From contig OZ240214.1 of NCBI GenBank assembly GCA_965197575.1, positions 1,240,001-1,304,000 on the forward strand: 64,000 bases of DNA, written 5' to 3'. The position numbers were made by a program, and so were the translations under genes. Of the stretch, positions 8,040-15,618 are shown in pieces. Position 1 is the first letter of the stretch. Every line of letters begins with the position of its first letter. The DNA comes from VXOI01 sp965197575 (GTDB lineage: Bacteria; Chloroflexota; Dehalococcoidia; Lucifugimonadales; UBA3495). The notes under the pieces were generated by a model. That model was given only the letters and a program-made list of their open reading frames with translations. It was not told the DNA's origin and made no database searches.

Positions 8040-8506
8040 CTTGGGGATGCACCACTCTTTCTTCTTCCATGGTTTGAGTTCGTTTTTTTGAGTATCTGGC
8101 GCACCGTCTCCAGGGAGATGCTCCCGGCAAACTCCATCGCCACCACCTTGTCCGCAAGTAGCTGGAGCGTCCAGTTCGTGTGTCCTTCGGGCGCATTGCT
8201 GCAGGTGATGGCGACGAGGTGCGCTTCCTGTATGCCGCTCAGCTTGCGCCCCCGGCCTGGCCGTGGCCGGTCGTTGATGGCGGCTTCGAGTCCCTCCTCG
8301 ACGAACCGTCTCCGCGTTCTGGCAACAGTGGCGGCGCTGATCGAGACCGCCTCAGCCACCTCGCGGTCTGAGAGTCCTTCGTCAGCTTTCAACAGCGCAA
8401 GGGCCCGCTTTAGCGTGCGGGCTAACGGCTTGCCCCGGCGGGATACCTCAATCAGAGCGGAGCGTTCGGATTGGGTCAGTTCGACTTTGTATTTGGAGAC
8501 AGGCAT
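8036..8506 (-). CDS. IS630-family transposase, N-terminal DNA-binding half
   Basis: A 156-residue helix-turn-helix half. Residues about 45-70 (SDREVAEAVSISAATVARTR) form the first HTH and GHTNWTLQLLADKV the second region. After CTC and seven A residues (8083-8089 on the plus strand) the zero frame runs into NSNHGRRKSGASPR and stops, while the -1 frame continues into the DDE half. Homopolymeric A slippage, transcriptional or ribosomal, would join them. DNA binding to the terminal repeats is the known family role. Confidence 0.85.
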   Translation of the reverse strand: MPVSKYKVELTQSERSALIEVSRRGKPLARTLKRALALLKADEGLSDREVAEAVSISAATVARTRRRFVEEGLEAAINDRPRPGRGRKLSGIQEAHLVAITCSNAPEGHTNWTLQLLADKVVAMEFAGSISLETVRQILKKTNSNHGRRKSGASPR

Positions 8507-8793
8507 GTCAGGTACGGCCTCACTAAAGGATTTTACCCAAGCCTACCTGATCTTCTTTATGATTGTAAGACTTTCTGGAAACGGTACTAGGTTATTTTGT
8601 CGCTGCAATTCGGGACCTGTTGAATTGATTTTCGACTAGGGCGAGCGGGGCGGTCTCTCGGCTGATTCCTGAAATTCAAGCGCCGGGGGTAGAGCTGATG
8701 AGCCGCGTCCGCGCCTTGCACTACCTTCCGGTGCTATGGCACTATGCCCCAGGTCGCTCCAGGCCGGAACCCCACACGGATGAGGAGACTCCC

Positions 8794-10524
8794 ATGATGC
8801 AAACGACCGACCCGGTAACCCGCGAGATCATCAAGAACGCTCTGATGAGCATCGCCGACACCATGGCCCTGACCGTGGTCCGAACGGCCCGCTCGGCGGT
8901 GATCAAGCACGGCATGGACTTCTCCACCGCCTTGTTCAACGCCGAGGGGCTACAGGTGGCCCAAGGGCTGACCTTGCCGCCGCACTTGGGTAGCATGGCC
9001 CCGGCGCTGGAGGGCGTGATGAACGCCTTCGGCGACGACGTTCGCCCCGGCGACATCTTCGCCAACAACGACCCCTACGAGGGCGCCAGCCACCTGCCCG
9101 ACATCTTCCTGTTCAAGCCCATCTTCATCAACGACGTGCTCATCGGCTGGAGCTGCTGCATCGGACACCAGACCGACATCGGCGGGCGCGTGGCCGGCGG
9201 CAACGCCTGCGACAACACCGAAATTTTCCAGGAAGGGCTGATTCTGCCGCCGCTCAAGCTCTATGAAGAGGGCGAGCTGAACCGGGCGGTCTGGCGCATC
9301 CTGGAGAAAAACGTCCGTGTGCCGGACAAAGTGCTGGGCGACGTTCAGGCGTTGCTGGCCGCGGTGCGCTTCGGCGAGCGAGACCTGCTGCGGCTAGTGG
9401 ACGAGTACGGCCTGGAAGACCTCAAGAGCTACATGACCGACATCCTCGACACCACCGAGATGCTGACCAGGGCGGAAATTTCCTCCCTCCCCCACGGCGA
9501 ATGGCAGTTCGTCGACCACATCGACAACGACGGCATCGATCTGCAGTCCATCGACATCCACGTCAACGTGAAGATCGACGGTGACGAGGTATTCGTCGAT
9601 TTCGACGGCACCTCGCCCCAGGCCAAGGGCAGCATCAACCCCAACTTCGCCTACACCAAGTCCAACGTCTACGCTGTGATGAAGTGCCTCATCGACCCGG
9701 CCATACAGTCCAACAGCGGTTTCTTCCGGCCCTTCAACATCACCGCCCCCGAGGGTTGCTTCGTCAACCCGCAGCACCCCGCTCCGGTAGCGGCGCGTGG
9801 TCTGGCCGGATTCCGCATCTGTCAGGCGATGTTCGGCGCGATGGCCCAGGCCTTGCCCGGCCGCGTGCCGGCGGCTTGGGGCGGCGGCGAAATCGGCCTC
9901 TCGTTCGGCGGCTACCACCCCAACCGCAAGGCGTGGGTCTACCTGGAGTTCAACAACGACGGCCCACGCGGCGGTGGCCCCAGCATCGACGGGGCGGACG
10001 GCCTGGCCTCGCCGGTACTGAACATGGCCAATACTCCCATCGAGAGCATCGAGTCCGACCAGCCGCTGCTGGTGGAGCGCTACGGCCTAGTTCCCGACAC
10101 CGGCGGCGCGGGCCAGTACCGGGGCGGACTGGGCATAGTCCGCGAGTTCCGCCTGCTGGCCGAGGAAGCCACTTTCCAGCTTCGTTCCGACCGCACCAAC
10201 TTCCGTCCCTGGGGCGTCGAAGGCGGCAAGCCCGGCACCCCCACGCAAAACCTGCTCAACCCCGGCACCCCCGACGAGCAGGAACTCCCCGGCAAGCACT
10301 TGATGACCCTGAAAAAAGGCGACCTCTACCGGGTAATCCAGGCCGGAGCCGGCGGCTACGGCAACCCCCTGGACCGAGACCCCTACGCCGTTCTGGAAGA
10401 CGTGCAGCAGGAAAAGCTGACCCCGGAGTACGCGAGAGCAGAGTACGGCGTCGTCGTGGATGAGACGGGGGAACTGGATGTGGTGGCGACGGAACGGCTG
10501 CGCGGGGAGATGGGGAACCAATAA
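8794..10524 (+). CDS. hyuB: hydantoinase/oxoprolinase subunit B family protein
   Basis: A 576-residue HyuB/acetone-carboxylase-alpha family protein. Characteristic stretches are DPVTREIIKNALMSIADTM at the N-terminus, HGMDFSTALF, FANNDPYEGASHLPDIF, IGHQTDIGGRVAGG and, near the C-terminus, VPDTGGAGQYRGGLG with LRSDRTNFRPWG. It normally works with HyuA in ATP-dependent ring opening or carboxylation. I start it at the ATG at 8794 because GAGGAG lies five to six bases upstream; the frame is open further upstream. IS630 sits 200 bp before it and may have affected its promoter. Confidence 0.9.
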   Translation: MMQTTDPVTREIIKNALMSIADTMALTVVRTARSAVIKHGMDFSTALFNAEGLQVAQGLTLPPHLGSMAPALEGVMNAFGDDVRPGDIFANNDPYEGASHLPDIFLFKPIFINDVLIGWSCCIGHQTDIGGRVAGGNACDNTEIFQEGLILPPLKLYEEGELNRAVWRILEKNVRVPDKVLGDVQALLAAVRFGERDLLRLVDEYGLEDLKSYMTDILDTTEMLTRAEISSLPHGEWQFVDHIDNDGIDLQSIDIHVNVKIDGDEVFVDFDGTSPQAKGSINPNFAYTKSNVYAVMKCLIDPAIQSNSGFFRPFNITAPEGCFVNPQHPAPVAARGLAGFRICQAMFGAMAQALPGRVPAAWGGGEIGLSFGGYHPNRKAWVYLEFNNDGPRGGGPSIDGADGLASPVLNMANTPIESIESDQPLLVERYGLVPDTGGAGQYRGGLGIVREFRLLAEEATFQLRSDRTNFRPWGVEGGKPGTPTQNLLNPGTPDEQELPGKHLMTLKKGDLYRVIQAGAGGYGNPLDRDPYAVLEDVQQEKLTPEYARAEYGVVVDETGELDVVATERLRGEMGNQ

Positions 10525-10618
10525 ACGACGCGCTGGTCGAATTTCTGACAGAAGCCTCTTGCAACCACGCCTGCGGTGTTTTAGTGTTGGATTTAACCCA
10601 CTTGATTCACGGGGAAGC

Positions 10619-11545
10619 ATGAACATAGAGGCACTGACTGGAGCCCTTGATAGAGCGATCACAAAAGTCGCTGATAGACAATTCCTGAAGCTCTCTAGTT
10701 GGATGCCTCGACTGGGGTGGAGTAACAGGATTCGCCCGGCCCTTGACTCTCTTGCCCAACTCCAACAGGGCAACCCACCGAACTACGACGACCCCTGGAC
10801 TGCTCTGTTCTATCTGACTTGGTATCAGCTTGGTCAAATCCAGTTAGCTCATCTTATGGTCGAGGGATTGAAACAGGCGAGAAGCAACGAATCGCTGCTC
10901 GCAAATGGTTGTCGCAGTCTGCACGTCGTTGATTTCGGCTGTGGGGCATTGGCGATGCAATTCGCCGTATCTTGGGCGGCAGCGGATGCCCTCGAAAGAC
11001 AGGAACCAATATCTTCCATCAAAGTGGATTCGTATGACGCCAATCCTGCAATGTTAGATCTCGGCAATATCCTCTGGGAGCAGTTCAAGGAAGAAGTAAA
11101 ATACGACCGTCGCCTCGGGCAGTTATCCAAGTCCGCCGAGATGATCGAAGCTAGATGTGGTAAACCTGAATCATTGTTCCCATACAGAACACTTGTAGAA
11201 GAAGAGCGGTGGTTGAGCGCAATCCATGCTGTGGATTCCAGCAACGTAGAACAGGCCAAAGGCGGTCTTGCCAAGATATGCGACATAACTAAACCCGACG
11301 TTGGCTTCTTGAGTGGAAATACCCAGCAGGGTGACTTACTCCAACAAACATCACCGTTCAATAGTCCCCAATATAAACATTGGAGGCCAGGACTCGTTCC
11401 ACTATTCGAAAACGGTTTGCCAAAAATCACCCAATGGCGCCGCAGCCTCAATACTCGAATGATTCCAGGACATAATTTCCTCAGTAACGAAGTTACCTGG
11501 GGATTTCCTAGCGCATTGGGCTGGGGGTTTACCAAGTCCGACTAA
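10619..11545 (+). CDS. putative SAM-dependent methyltransferase-like protein
   Basis: A 308-residue protein with a class I methyltransferase signature: VVDFGCGALAMQFAV (residues 103-117) fits motif I, and KVDSYDANPAMLDLG (135-149) fits motif II with an acidic residue at the ribose-binding position. The N-terminal 100 residues are helical with LFYLTWYQLGQIQLAHLM. The rest is not recognised. The start at 10619 is supported by GGGGA upstream. It ends 14 bp before a radical SAM gene with its own strong ribosome site, so the two are probably one unit. GC is lower than in neighbours. Target is unknown. Confidence 0.5.
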   Translation: MNIEALTGALDRAITKVADRQFLKLSSWMPRLGWSNRIRPALDSLAQLQQGNPPNYDDPWTALFYLTWYQLGQIQLAHLMVEGLKQARSNESLLANGCRSLHVVDFGCGALAMQFAVSWAAADALERQEPISSIKVDSYDANPAMLDLGNILWEQFKEEVKYDRRLGQLSKSAEMIEARCGKPESLFPYRTLVEEERWLSAIHAVDSSNVEQAKGGLAKICDITKPDVGFLSGNTQQGDLLQQTSPFNSPQYKHWRPGLVPLFENGLPKITQWRRSLNTRMIPGHNFLSNEVTWGFPSALGWGFTKSD

Positions 11546-11559
11546 ATGGAGGGGCCGAA

Positions 11560-12492
11560 ATGCAATCGCAATTCCCCCTGCCAGATCTCTGCCTGCTGGA
11601 ACCGGCGGATGATAATGACTGCCCATTAGGTCACCCCGATCGAATCGGTGATGTCGCGCTTGACTACGTCCGAACCCGTGAAATCCTCACGAAAGCCAGC
11701 GGGTTCATGGATACCTACGACTACACCCTAAATCCCTATAGCGGCTGTTCGTTCGGTTGTACCTACTGCTACGCTGCCTTTTTCAGCCGCGACGTGGAGA
11801 AGCGCGACAACTGGGGCTATTGGGTCAGCATCAAGGAAAACGCTGTCGAGTTGCTGGAAAAGCGTAAGCCGGGGGCGCTGGACGGCAAGCTCATATACAT
11901 GAGCAGCGTCACCGACCCGTATCAGCCGGTGGAGCGGCAGTTGGAGCTTACCCGCGGGTTGCTGGGGACGATGGCGGAGCGAGGCGACAAGCCCAAGCTG
12001 GTGGTGCAGACCCGCAGCCCGGACGTGGTGCGCGACTGGGACCTGTTCCGCCGCATCGAGAAGAACGGCGGACGGGTGCAAGTCAACATGACCGTCACCA
12101 CCGACGACGAGGACATCCGGCGCACTTTCGAGCCGTTCTGCCCGTCCAACCCGGCGCGGCTGCGGGCCATCGGCGAGGTTCGGGCCGCAGGCGTCGATAC
12201 CTGCATCACCATGACGCCGTTGCTATTGGTCAGCAGTCCCTACGCCTTTGCCGACAGCCTGAACGAGACCGGCGTCGAGAAGTTCATCGCCCAGCCGTTC
12301 CACTTCCAGCGGGGCAAGTTTCTGGCCGGCACCCGCGACAAGGCGTTCGATCTGATGGCCGAAAAGCTCGGCTGCGACCGGGTGTCGTTCAAGGAGGAAT
12401 ACTTGGAACACTACCGGATGGTGTTCGACGTGTTGCGCGATACGCTGCCGGAGCTGGGAGAGGGCAAGGCGGGCTTCGAGCCGCCCTTCTAA
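11560..12492 (+). CDS. SPL-family radical SAM protein
   Basis: A 310-residue radical SAM protein. The 4Fe-4S motif is CSFGCTYC (Cys63, Cys67, Cys70) after LNPYSGC. MSSVTDPYQPVERQLELTR matches the spore-photoproduct-lyase-like/Rv2578c group. Later strands (VQVNMTVTT, DTCITMTPLLL) complete the partial TIM barrel. The family uses SAM to generate a 5'-deoxyadenosyl radical; the substrate of this group outside true photoproduct lyases is unknown. A GGAGGGG site precedes the ATG. It follows the methyltransferase-like gene directly. Confidence 0.8.
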   Translation: MQSQFPLPDLCLLEPADDNDCPLGHPDRIGDVALDYVRTREILTKASGFMDTYDYTLNPYSGCSFGCTYCYAAFFSRDVEKRDNWGYWVSIKENAVELLEKRKPGALDGKLIYMSSVTDPYQPVERQLELTRGLLGTMAERGDKPKLVVQTRSPDVVRDWDLFRRIEKNGGRVQVNMTVTTDDEDIRRTFEPFCPSNPARLRAIGEVRAAGVDTCITMTPLLLVSSPYAFADSLNETGVEKFIAQPFHFQRGKFLAGTRDKAFDLMAEKLGCDRVSFKEEYLEHYRMVFDVLRDTLPELGEGKAGFEPPF

Positions 12493-12640
12493 ACTAAAGC
12501 CAAGGTGAAATGTACATATCGCTAGGCGGCACTGTCGGTGCTCACCAGTTGGGGCCTAAAGGTGGTATGAGGTGCCGTGGAGTCCTTGCGGTCGTCTTCA
12601 AGATCCCCGAAATGCACATCCCACCTTGGTATTGGTTTAG

Positions 12641-13111
12641 CTAAGGTGACGTAAGGCGCCGCAGGCGGGCTGCTTGTGCCACCGTTTGGGGGACGAACGC
12701 TGGCGGTTGGCTGGACAAGACTGATCGCAACTCTGCGATGTAGACTTGGGCGTCGTCGATCCCGCCGCGCACATTCCCAGCCGCCATCCAATCCTCGTAG
12801 AAATTGATGTGCAAGAAGCCTGCGCTTCGGAACAAACGGCCCAAGTCGGGCCGTCCCAACTCGTCGGCAATCTGTTCGGAGACGTCGAAAAGTAAGGCGT
12901 GGTGCTGGTGGTTCCAGCCTCGCTGTGCTGCAACAGACTTGACGGTGGAAGCTACTGCCCCCCAAGCCTTCTCCGACGCTTGGGAGAGGTCCCCCTTTTG
13001 GAATTCCTCTTCAGCCTGCCTGATGTAATGCCGACTGAGTTCTGCATACTTCGCCGATGGGGCGGGTTGTACCAACTTCCTCTCCTGCCCAGTCCGATAT
13101 ACTCCCGTCAT
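12641..13111 (-). CDS. PaREP1/HEPN-like helical protein
   Basis: A 156-residue helical protein. Residues about 25-95 (YAELSRHYIRQAEEEFQKGD, ASEKAWGAVASTVKSVA) look like the PaREP1 branch of the HEPN-type helical bundles. The classic HEPN Rx4-6H ribonuclease motif is not evident. I start it at ATG 13111 because the frame upstream is an unlikely Arg/Pro-rich shadow of the cupin gene; the ribosome site is weak, so the start is uncertain. No nucleotidyltransferase partner is visible. The adjacent 12493-12640 stretch holds nothing I recognise. Confidence 0.5.
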   Translation of the reverse strand: MTGVYRTGQERKLVQPAPSAKYAELSRHYIRQAEEEFQKGDLSQASEKAWGAVASTVKSVAAQRGWNHQHHALLFDVSEQIADELGRPDLGRLFRSAGFLHINFYEDWMAAGNVRGGIDDAQVYIAELRSVLSSQPPAFVPQTVAQAARLRRLTSP

Positions 13112-13136
13112 TGTATCGGGCGGACTTATTAAAGGA

Positions 13137-13164
13137 AAAGCCCCGAACAGCGTCCCGGGGCTTT
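13137..13164 (-). terminator. hairpin terminator of the cupin gene
   Basis: AAAGCCCCG and CGGGGCTTT pair around a short loop. On the minus strand the stem is followed by a T-rich run. It lies directly after the stop at 13192 and separates the cupin gene from the PaREP1-like gene. Confidence 0.7.
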
Positions 13165-13191
13165 CGTTGCCCAAGTCGAAAGCCGGGCGCG

Positions 13192-13764
13192 CTAGCGGTC
13201 CATCACCTTGACCGTGTTTTCCTCGGGGTTGTACTGGTAGCGGACAACACGGTCGAGCTTTTGGGACTCTAGGCGGACTACCAGCGAGCGGCCTTCGACC
13301 ACGTTCAAGGTGTCGTGGATCTCGCCGGGCAGGAAGAACGCCACCTTGCCGTCCTTCTGTACGAAGCTGCCGGTCTCCTTGATCTGCGGATGATCCACGC
13401 CCTCGCCGGGGTAGTGCCACCGCCACTTCCGCTGACGGATGGCGCCCTTATAGACGCCGTAGACCACCCAGGCTGCGCCATGGTCGTGGGGCAGGTTGTC
13501 CTGGCCGGGCTTCTGCACCGACGCCATCAGCCACCAGCCGTTGCCGGGGTGCCCCGAGTCTTCGTCCAGATGAATCGTGTACCGGCCGTAGCCCTCTTCC
13601 TCGGGCAGCTCAATGGCCTGTTCCAGCCAGTCCGGCTCGGCCAGGAGTCTCTCCATGTGATCGGACACTGCCTGGGCCTGCTTGAGCGGGTCTTGGGTCG
13701 AGGCGAAGATTTCCTGAACGTCCGTTACGAACGCTTCAACGGTGTAGGATGCTGTTTGGACCAT
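13192..13764 (-). CDS. cupin-fold metal-dependent protein (cysteine-dioxygenase-like group)
   Basis: A 190-residue protein of the double-stranded beta-helix superfamily. The metal-ligand region LPHDHGAAWVVYGVYKGAI and the later PGEIHDTLNV supply three His residues in cupin order. The N-terminal 60 residues are helical, as in the group of predicted metal-dependent cupins related to thiol dioxygenases. I use the ATG at 13764, which has GGAGGTCG upstream. Substrate unknown; an oxygenase role is inference. It is transcribed divergently from the BNR propeller gene. Confidence 0.65.
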   Translation of the reverse strand: MVQTASYTVEAFVTDVQEIFASTQDPLKQAQAVSDHMERLLAEPDWLEQAIELPEEEGYGRYTIHLDEDSGHPGNGWWLMASVQKPGQDNLPHDHGAAWVVYGVYKGAIRQRKWRWHYPGEGVDHPQIKETGSFVQKDGKVAFFLPGEIHDTLNVVEGRSLVVRLESQKLDRVVRYQYNPEENTVKVMDR

Positions 13765-13946
13765 CGAACGACCTCCAGAATACAGAGCTAGTTTTTGGGC
13801 CGGTTTTACAAGATTTTGGAGCAGCGGCCAACGGGTGTCAACCGGCTTCAGTCGGCCCTCATTCTGGCGTTTTCGGCACTCCGGCGTTATGATAGCGGCA
13901 TATTCGCAAAGCAGGCGCCAATTCCCCATAGAGAGGAGGAAAGGTC

Positions 13947-14933
13947 ATGGGCAATGGTTACTCGATATTCGTTGGCACGGTAGGCCAGGGGCTTAACATA
14001 AGCTCCGACAGCGGCGAGTCCTGGACCAAGATCAGGAACCCGATCCCCACCGAGGGCAACGTGCGCGCCTTGCAGGTCTATCCCGGCGACACCCATCGGA
14101 TTCTGGCTGGCGCCGACGGCTTGGGCCTGTTCCGCAGCGACGACAACGGCCTCACTTGGGAGGGCATCGATTCCCCCACCGGCGACTTGCAGGTCTGGTC
14201 GGTGGCCATCGACCCCTCGCACCCCGACACCATCTTCGCCGGTACCCGGCCCGAGGGTTTCCGCTCCCGCGACGGCGGCAAGACTTGGGACAAGCTGTCC
14301 ATGGGCGTGAACATGGAGTGCCCCATCGGCACGCCCCGCACCACCAACATCATCGTCGACCCGCGCGACAGCCGCACCGTCTGGGCTGGCATCGAGGTTG
14401 ACGGCGTCTACAAGAGCCTGGACGGCGGCGACAACTGGGTGCATCTGCCCGACTTGGGTCCCGACCCGTTCCACGGCGACATCCACGGCATGGCCCTGAA
14501 GGCGACCGACAACGCGGCGTTCTACTGCACCAGCCCCTTCGGCATCGCCACCAGCAACGATGAGGGCGAGAGCTGGGATTACCATTACTTCCCGAAGTTC
14601 AATGAGAACGACGCCCGCTCCTACTGCCGCGGCATGTTGATCAAGGCCGACAATCCCGACACCATGTTCGTCGGCAACGGCGACTTCATCCCCGGCGTCA
14701 CCGGCGCGATCCAAGTGACCAAGGACGGCGGCGCGAACTGGGAGCCGGTCAACCTGCCCGTCGAGCCCAACTCGGTGGTCTACTGGATGGCCAACAACCC
14801 GGAGATGCCCAACGTGGTGGCCGCGGCCAGCCTCTTCGGCTATGTCTACGTCAGCGAGGACGGCGGCGACACCTGGAGCAAGCTGAGGAAGGAATTCGGC
14901 GAAGTCCGCTCCATTGCCGTAACCCCCAACTAA
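13947..14933 (+). CDS. BNR-repeat beta-propeller protein (sialidase/Vps10-like fold)
   Basis: A 328-residue propeller built of repeated SxDxGxxW blades: SSDSGESWTKI, SDDNGLTWEGI, SRDGGKTWDKL, SLDGGDNWVHL, SNDEGESWDYH, TKDGGANWEPV and SEDGGDTWSKL. No signal peptide, so it appears cytosolic. Catalytic residues of true sialidases cannot be assigned. GAGGAGG precedes the ATG. A paralogue of identical length lies at 22499-23485. Related genes are often annotated as exo-alpha-sialidase or photosystem-assembly-like, but the function is not known. Confidence 0.75.
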   Translation: MGNGYSIFVGTVGQGLNISSDSGESWTKIRNPIPTEGNVRALQVYPGDTHRILAGADGLGLFRSDDNGLTWEGIDSPTGDLQVWSVAIDPSHPDTIFAGTRPEGFRSRDGGKTWDKLSMGVNMECPIGTPRTTNIIVDPRDSRTVWAGIEVDGVYKSLDGGDNWVHLPDLGPDPFHGDIHGMALKATDNAAFYCTSPFGIATSNDEGESWDYHYFPKFNENDARSYCRGMLIKADNPDTMFVGNGDFIPGVTGAIQVTKDGGANWEPVNLPVEPNSVVYWMANNPEMPNVVAAASLFGYVYVSEDGGDTWSKLRKEFGEVRSIAVTPN

Positions 14934-14966
14934 CTTCGACTACTAGGACCACCGGCGAGCCAACCC

Positions 14967-14996
14967 AAGGGGCAGGCAAGAAGTCTGCCCCTTTTT
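14967..14996 (+). terminator. rho-independent terminator
   Basis: AAGGGGCAG (14967-14975) pairs with CTGCCCCTTT and is followed by a T tract. It lies 33 bp after the propeller gene stop. Confidence 0.85.
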
Positions 14997-15006
14997 GGTT
15001 TCAGGG

Positions 15007-15618
15007 TTAGGGGGCGACTCCTAACAGCAGCAGGGGCACTGCCGGAATTCCGCGCCCCTGCCGCATGATGTTCAGCAGATCCCGCTCATAATACGGAACT
15101 CCGGATGACATGCCCTGCTCGAGTTCTTTCATCGGTAGTATTTCTACGCCAACGTCAATCACGTCCGCGACGAAGAATGCCATGTGCTTCACGAAAAGAT
15201 CGTGGGCGACGAAGGCGTATTTGCCAAATTGCACTTCCACCGCGACGCGCTCTTTTACAAAGTCGGTCTGGTTATATGAGTAGATCGGCTCCTGGCCGGC
15301 ATTCTCAATTGCTTCCCGCTGCCGGACTGTGGGGAGACCAACGATGTTGCGGGCGACCCTGGCATCGGAGGTCACCCAGAATTCCTGTCTTCTTTGTTCC
15401 CACCTCAGCTTTTTGAAACCATTGGCCATCGCCTTATTCAACTCAACCGGCGAATATAGCAACTGACCCAACTTGGTCCGTTCTTTAGACTGTTTGGTGC
15501 GGCAGGCTTCGGCATCGACGTCTGCGATAACGTCTTCTATTTCTTGGAGGAGGTCACCGTGATGCACCTGAAGAAATTCCCTGCCGTTCAGGTGCGAGTA
15601 TTGGGCGGAAATTCGCAT
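15007..15618 (-). CDS. type II restriction endonuclease, BglII/BstYI family
   Basis: A 203-residue endonuclease. The catalytic motif is unusually clear: Asp119 in NQTDFV, Glu128 and Gln130 in AVEVQFGKYAF. The D-x8-E-x-Q spacing equals that of BglII (Asp84, Glu93, Gln95), a PD-(D/E)xK variant with Gln in place of Lys. Family enzymes cut within GATC-centred sites such as AGATCT (BglII) or RGATCY (BstYI), so a similar site is inferred. Its ATG overlaps the stop of the cognate methyltransferase by one base (TGATG), giving methylase-first translational coupling. Confidence 0.8.
   Translation of the reverse strand: MRISAQYSHLNGREFLQVHHGDLLQEIEDVIADVDAEACRTKQSKERTKLGQLLYSPVELNKAMANGFKKLRWEQRRQEFWVTSDARVARNIVGLPTVRQREAIENAGQEPIYSYNQTDFVKERVAVEVQFGKYAFVAHDLFVKHMAFFVADVIDVGVEILPMKELEQGMSSGVPYYERDLLNIMRQGRGIPAVPLLLLGVAP

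Larger units (their letters stand above)
7381..8587 (-). mobile_element. IS630-family insertion sequence with TA duplication
   Basis: The 1207-bp element has inverted tips GTATCGTTTC (7381-7390) and GAAACGGTAC (8578-8587), matching at nine of ten positions. It is flanked by TA at 7379-7380 and 8588-8589, the TA duplication expected of IS630. It encodes a two-part transposase on the minus strand. The transposase halves are intact apart from an A7-tract frame change, so the copy may be active by frameshifting. Confidence 0.85.
7150..8628 (+). pseudogene. small AT-rich gene split by IS630 insertion
   Basis: An ORF with a near-perfect ribosome site (AAAGGAGG, 7136-7143) starts at 7150 and runs 77 codons to the TA target at 7379-7380, where the IS630 element begins. 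Removing the element and one TA joins codon 77 to 8590-8628 in frame, adding GYFVAAIRDLLN and a TGA. The restored protein would be 89 residues: a highly charged N-terminal 60 residues (KKDEIRDESQ, KMNSKG, NQIDKYKVRREK) and a more hydrophobic C-terminus. The in-frame restoration shows it was a genuine gene before insertion. I do not recognise the family. Low GC suggests foreign origin. Confidence 0.6.

Noticed and set aside
12522..12965. 147-codon minus-strand frame near the PaREP1-like gene
   Set aside because: Overlaps the PaREP1-like gene in another frame; Arg/Pro-rich with no domain and no ribosome site.
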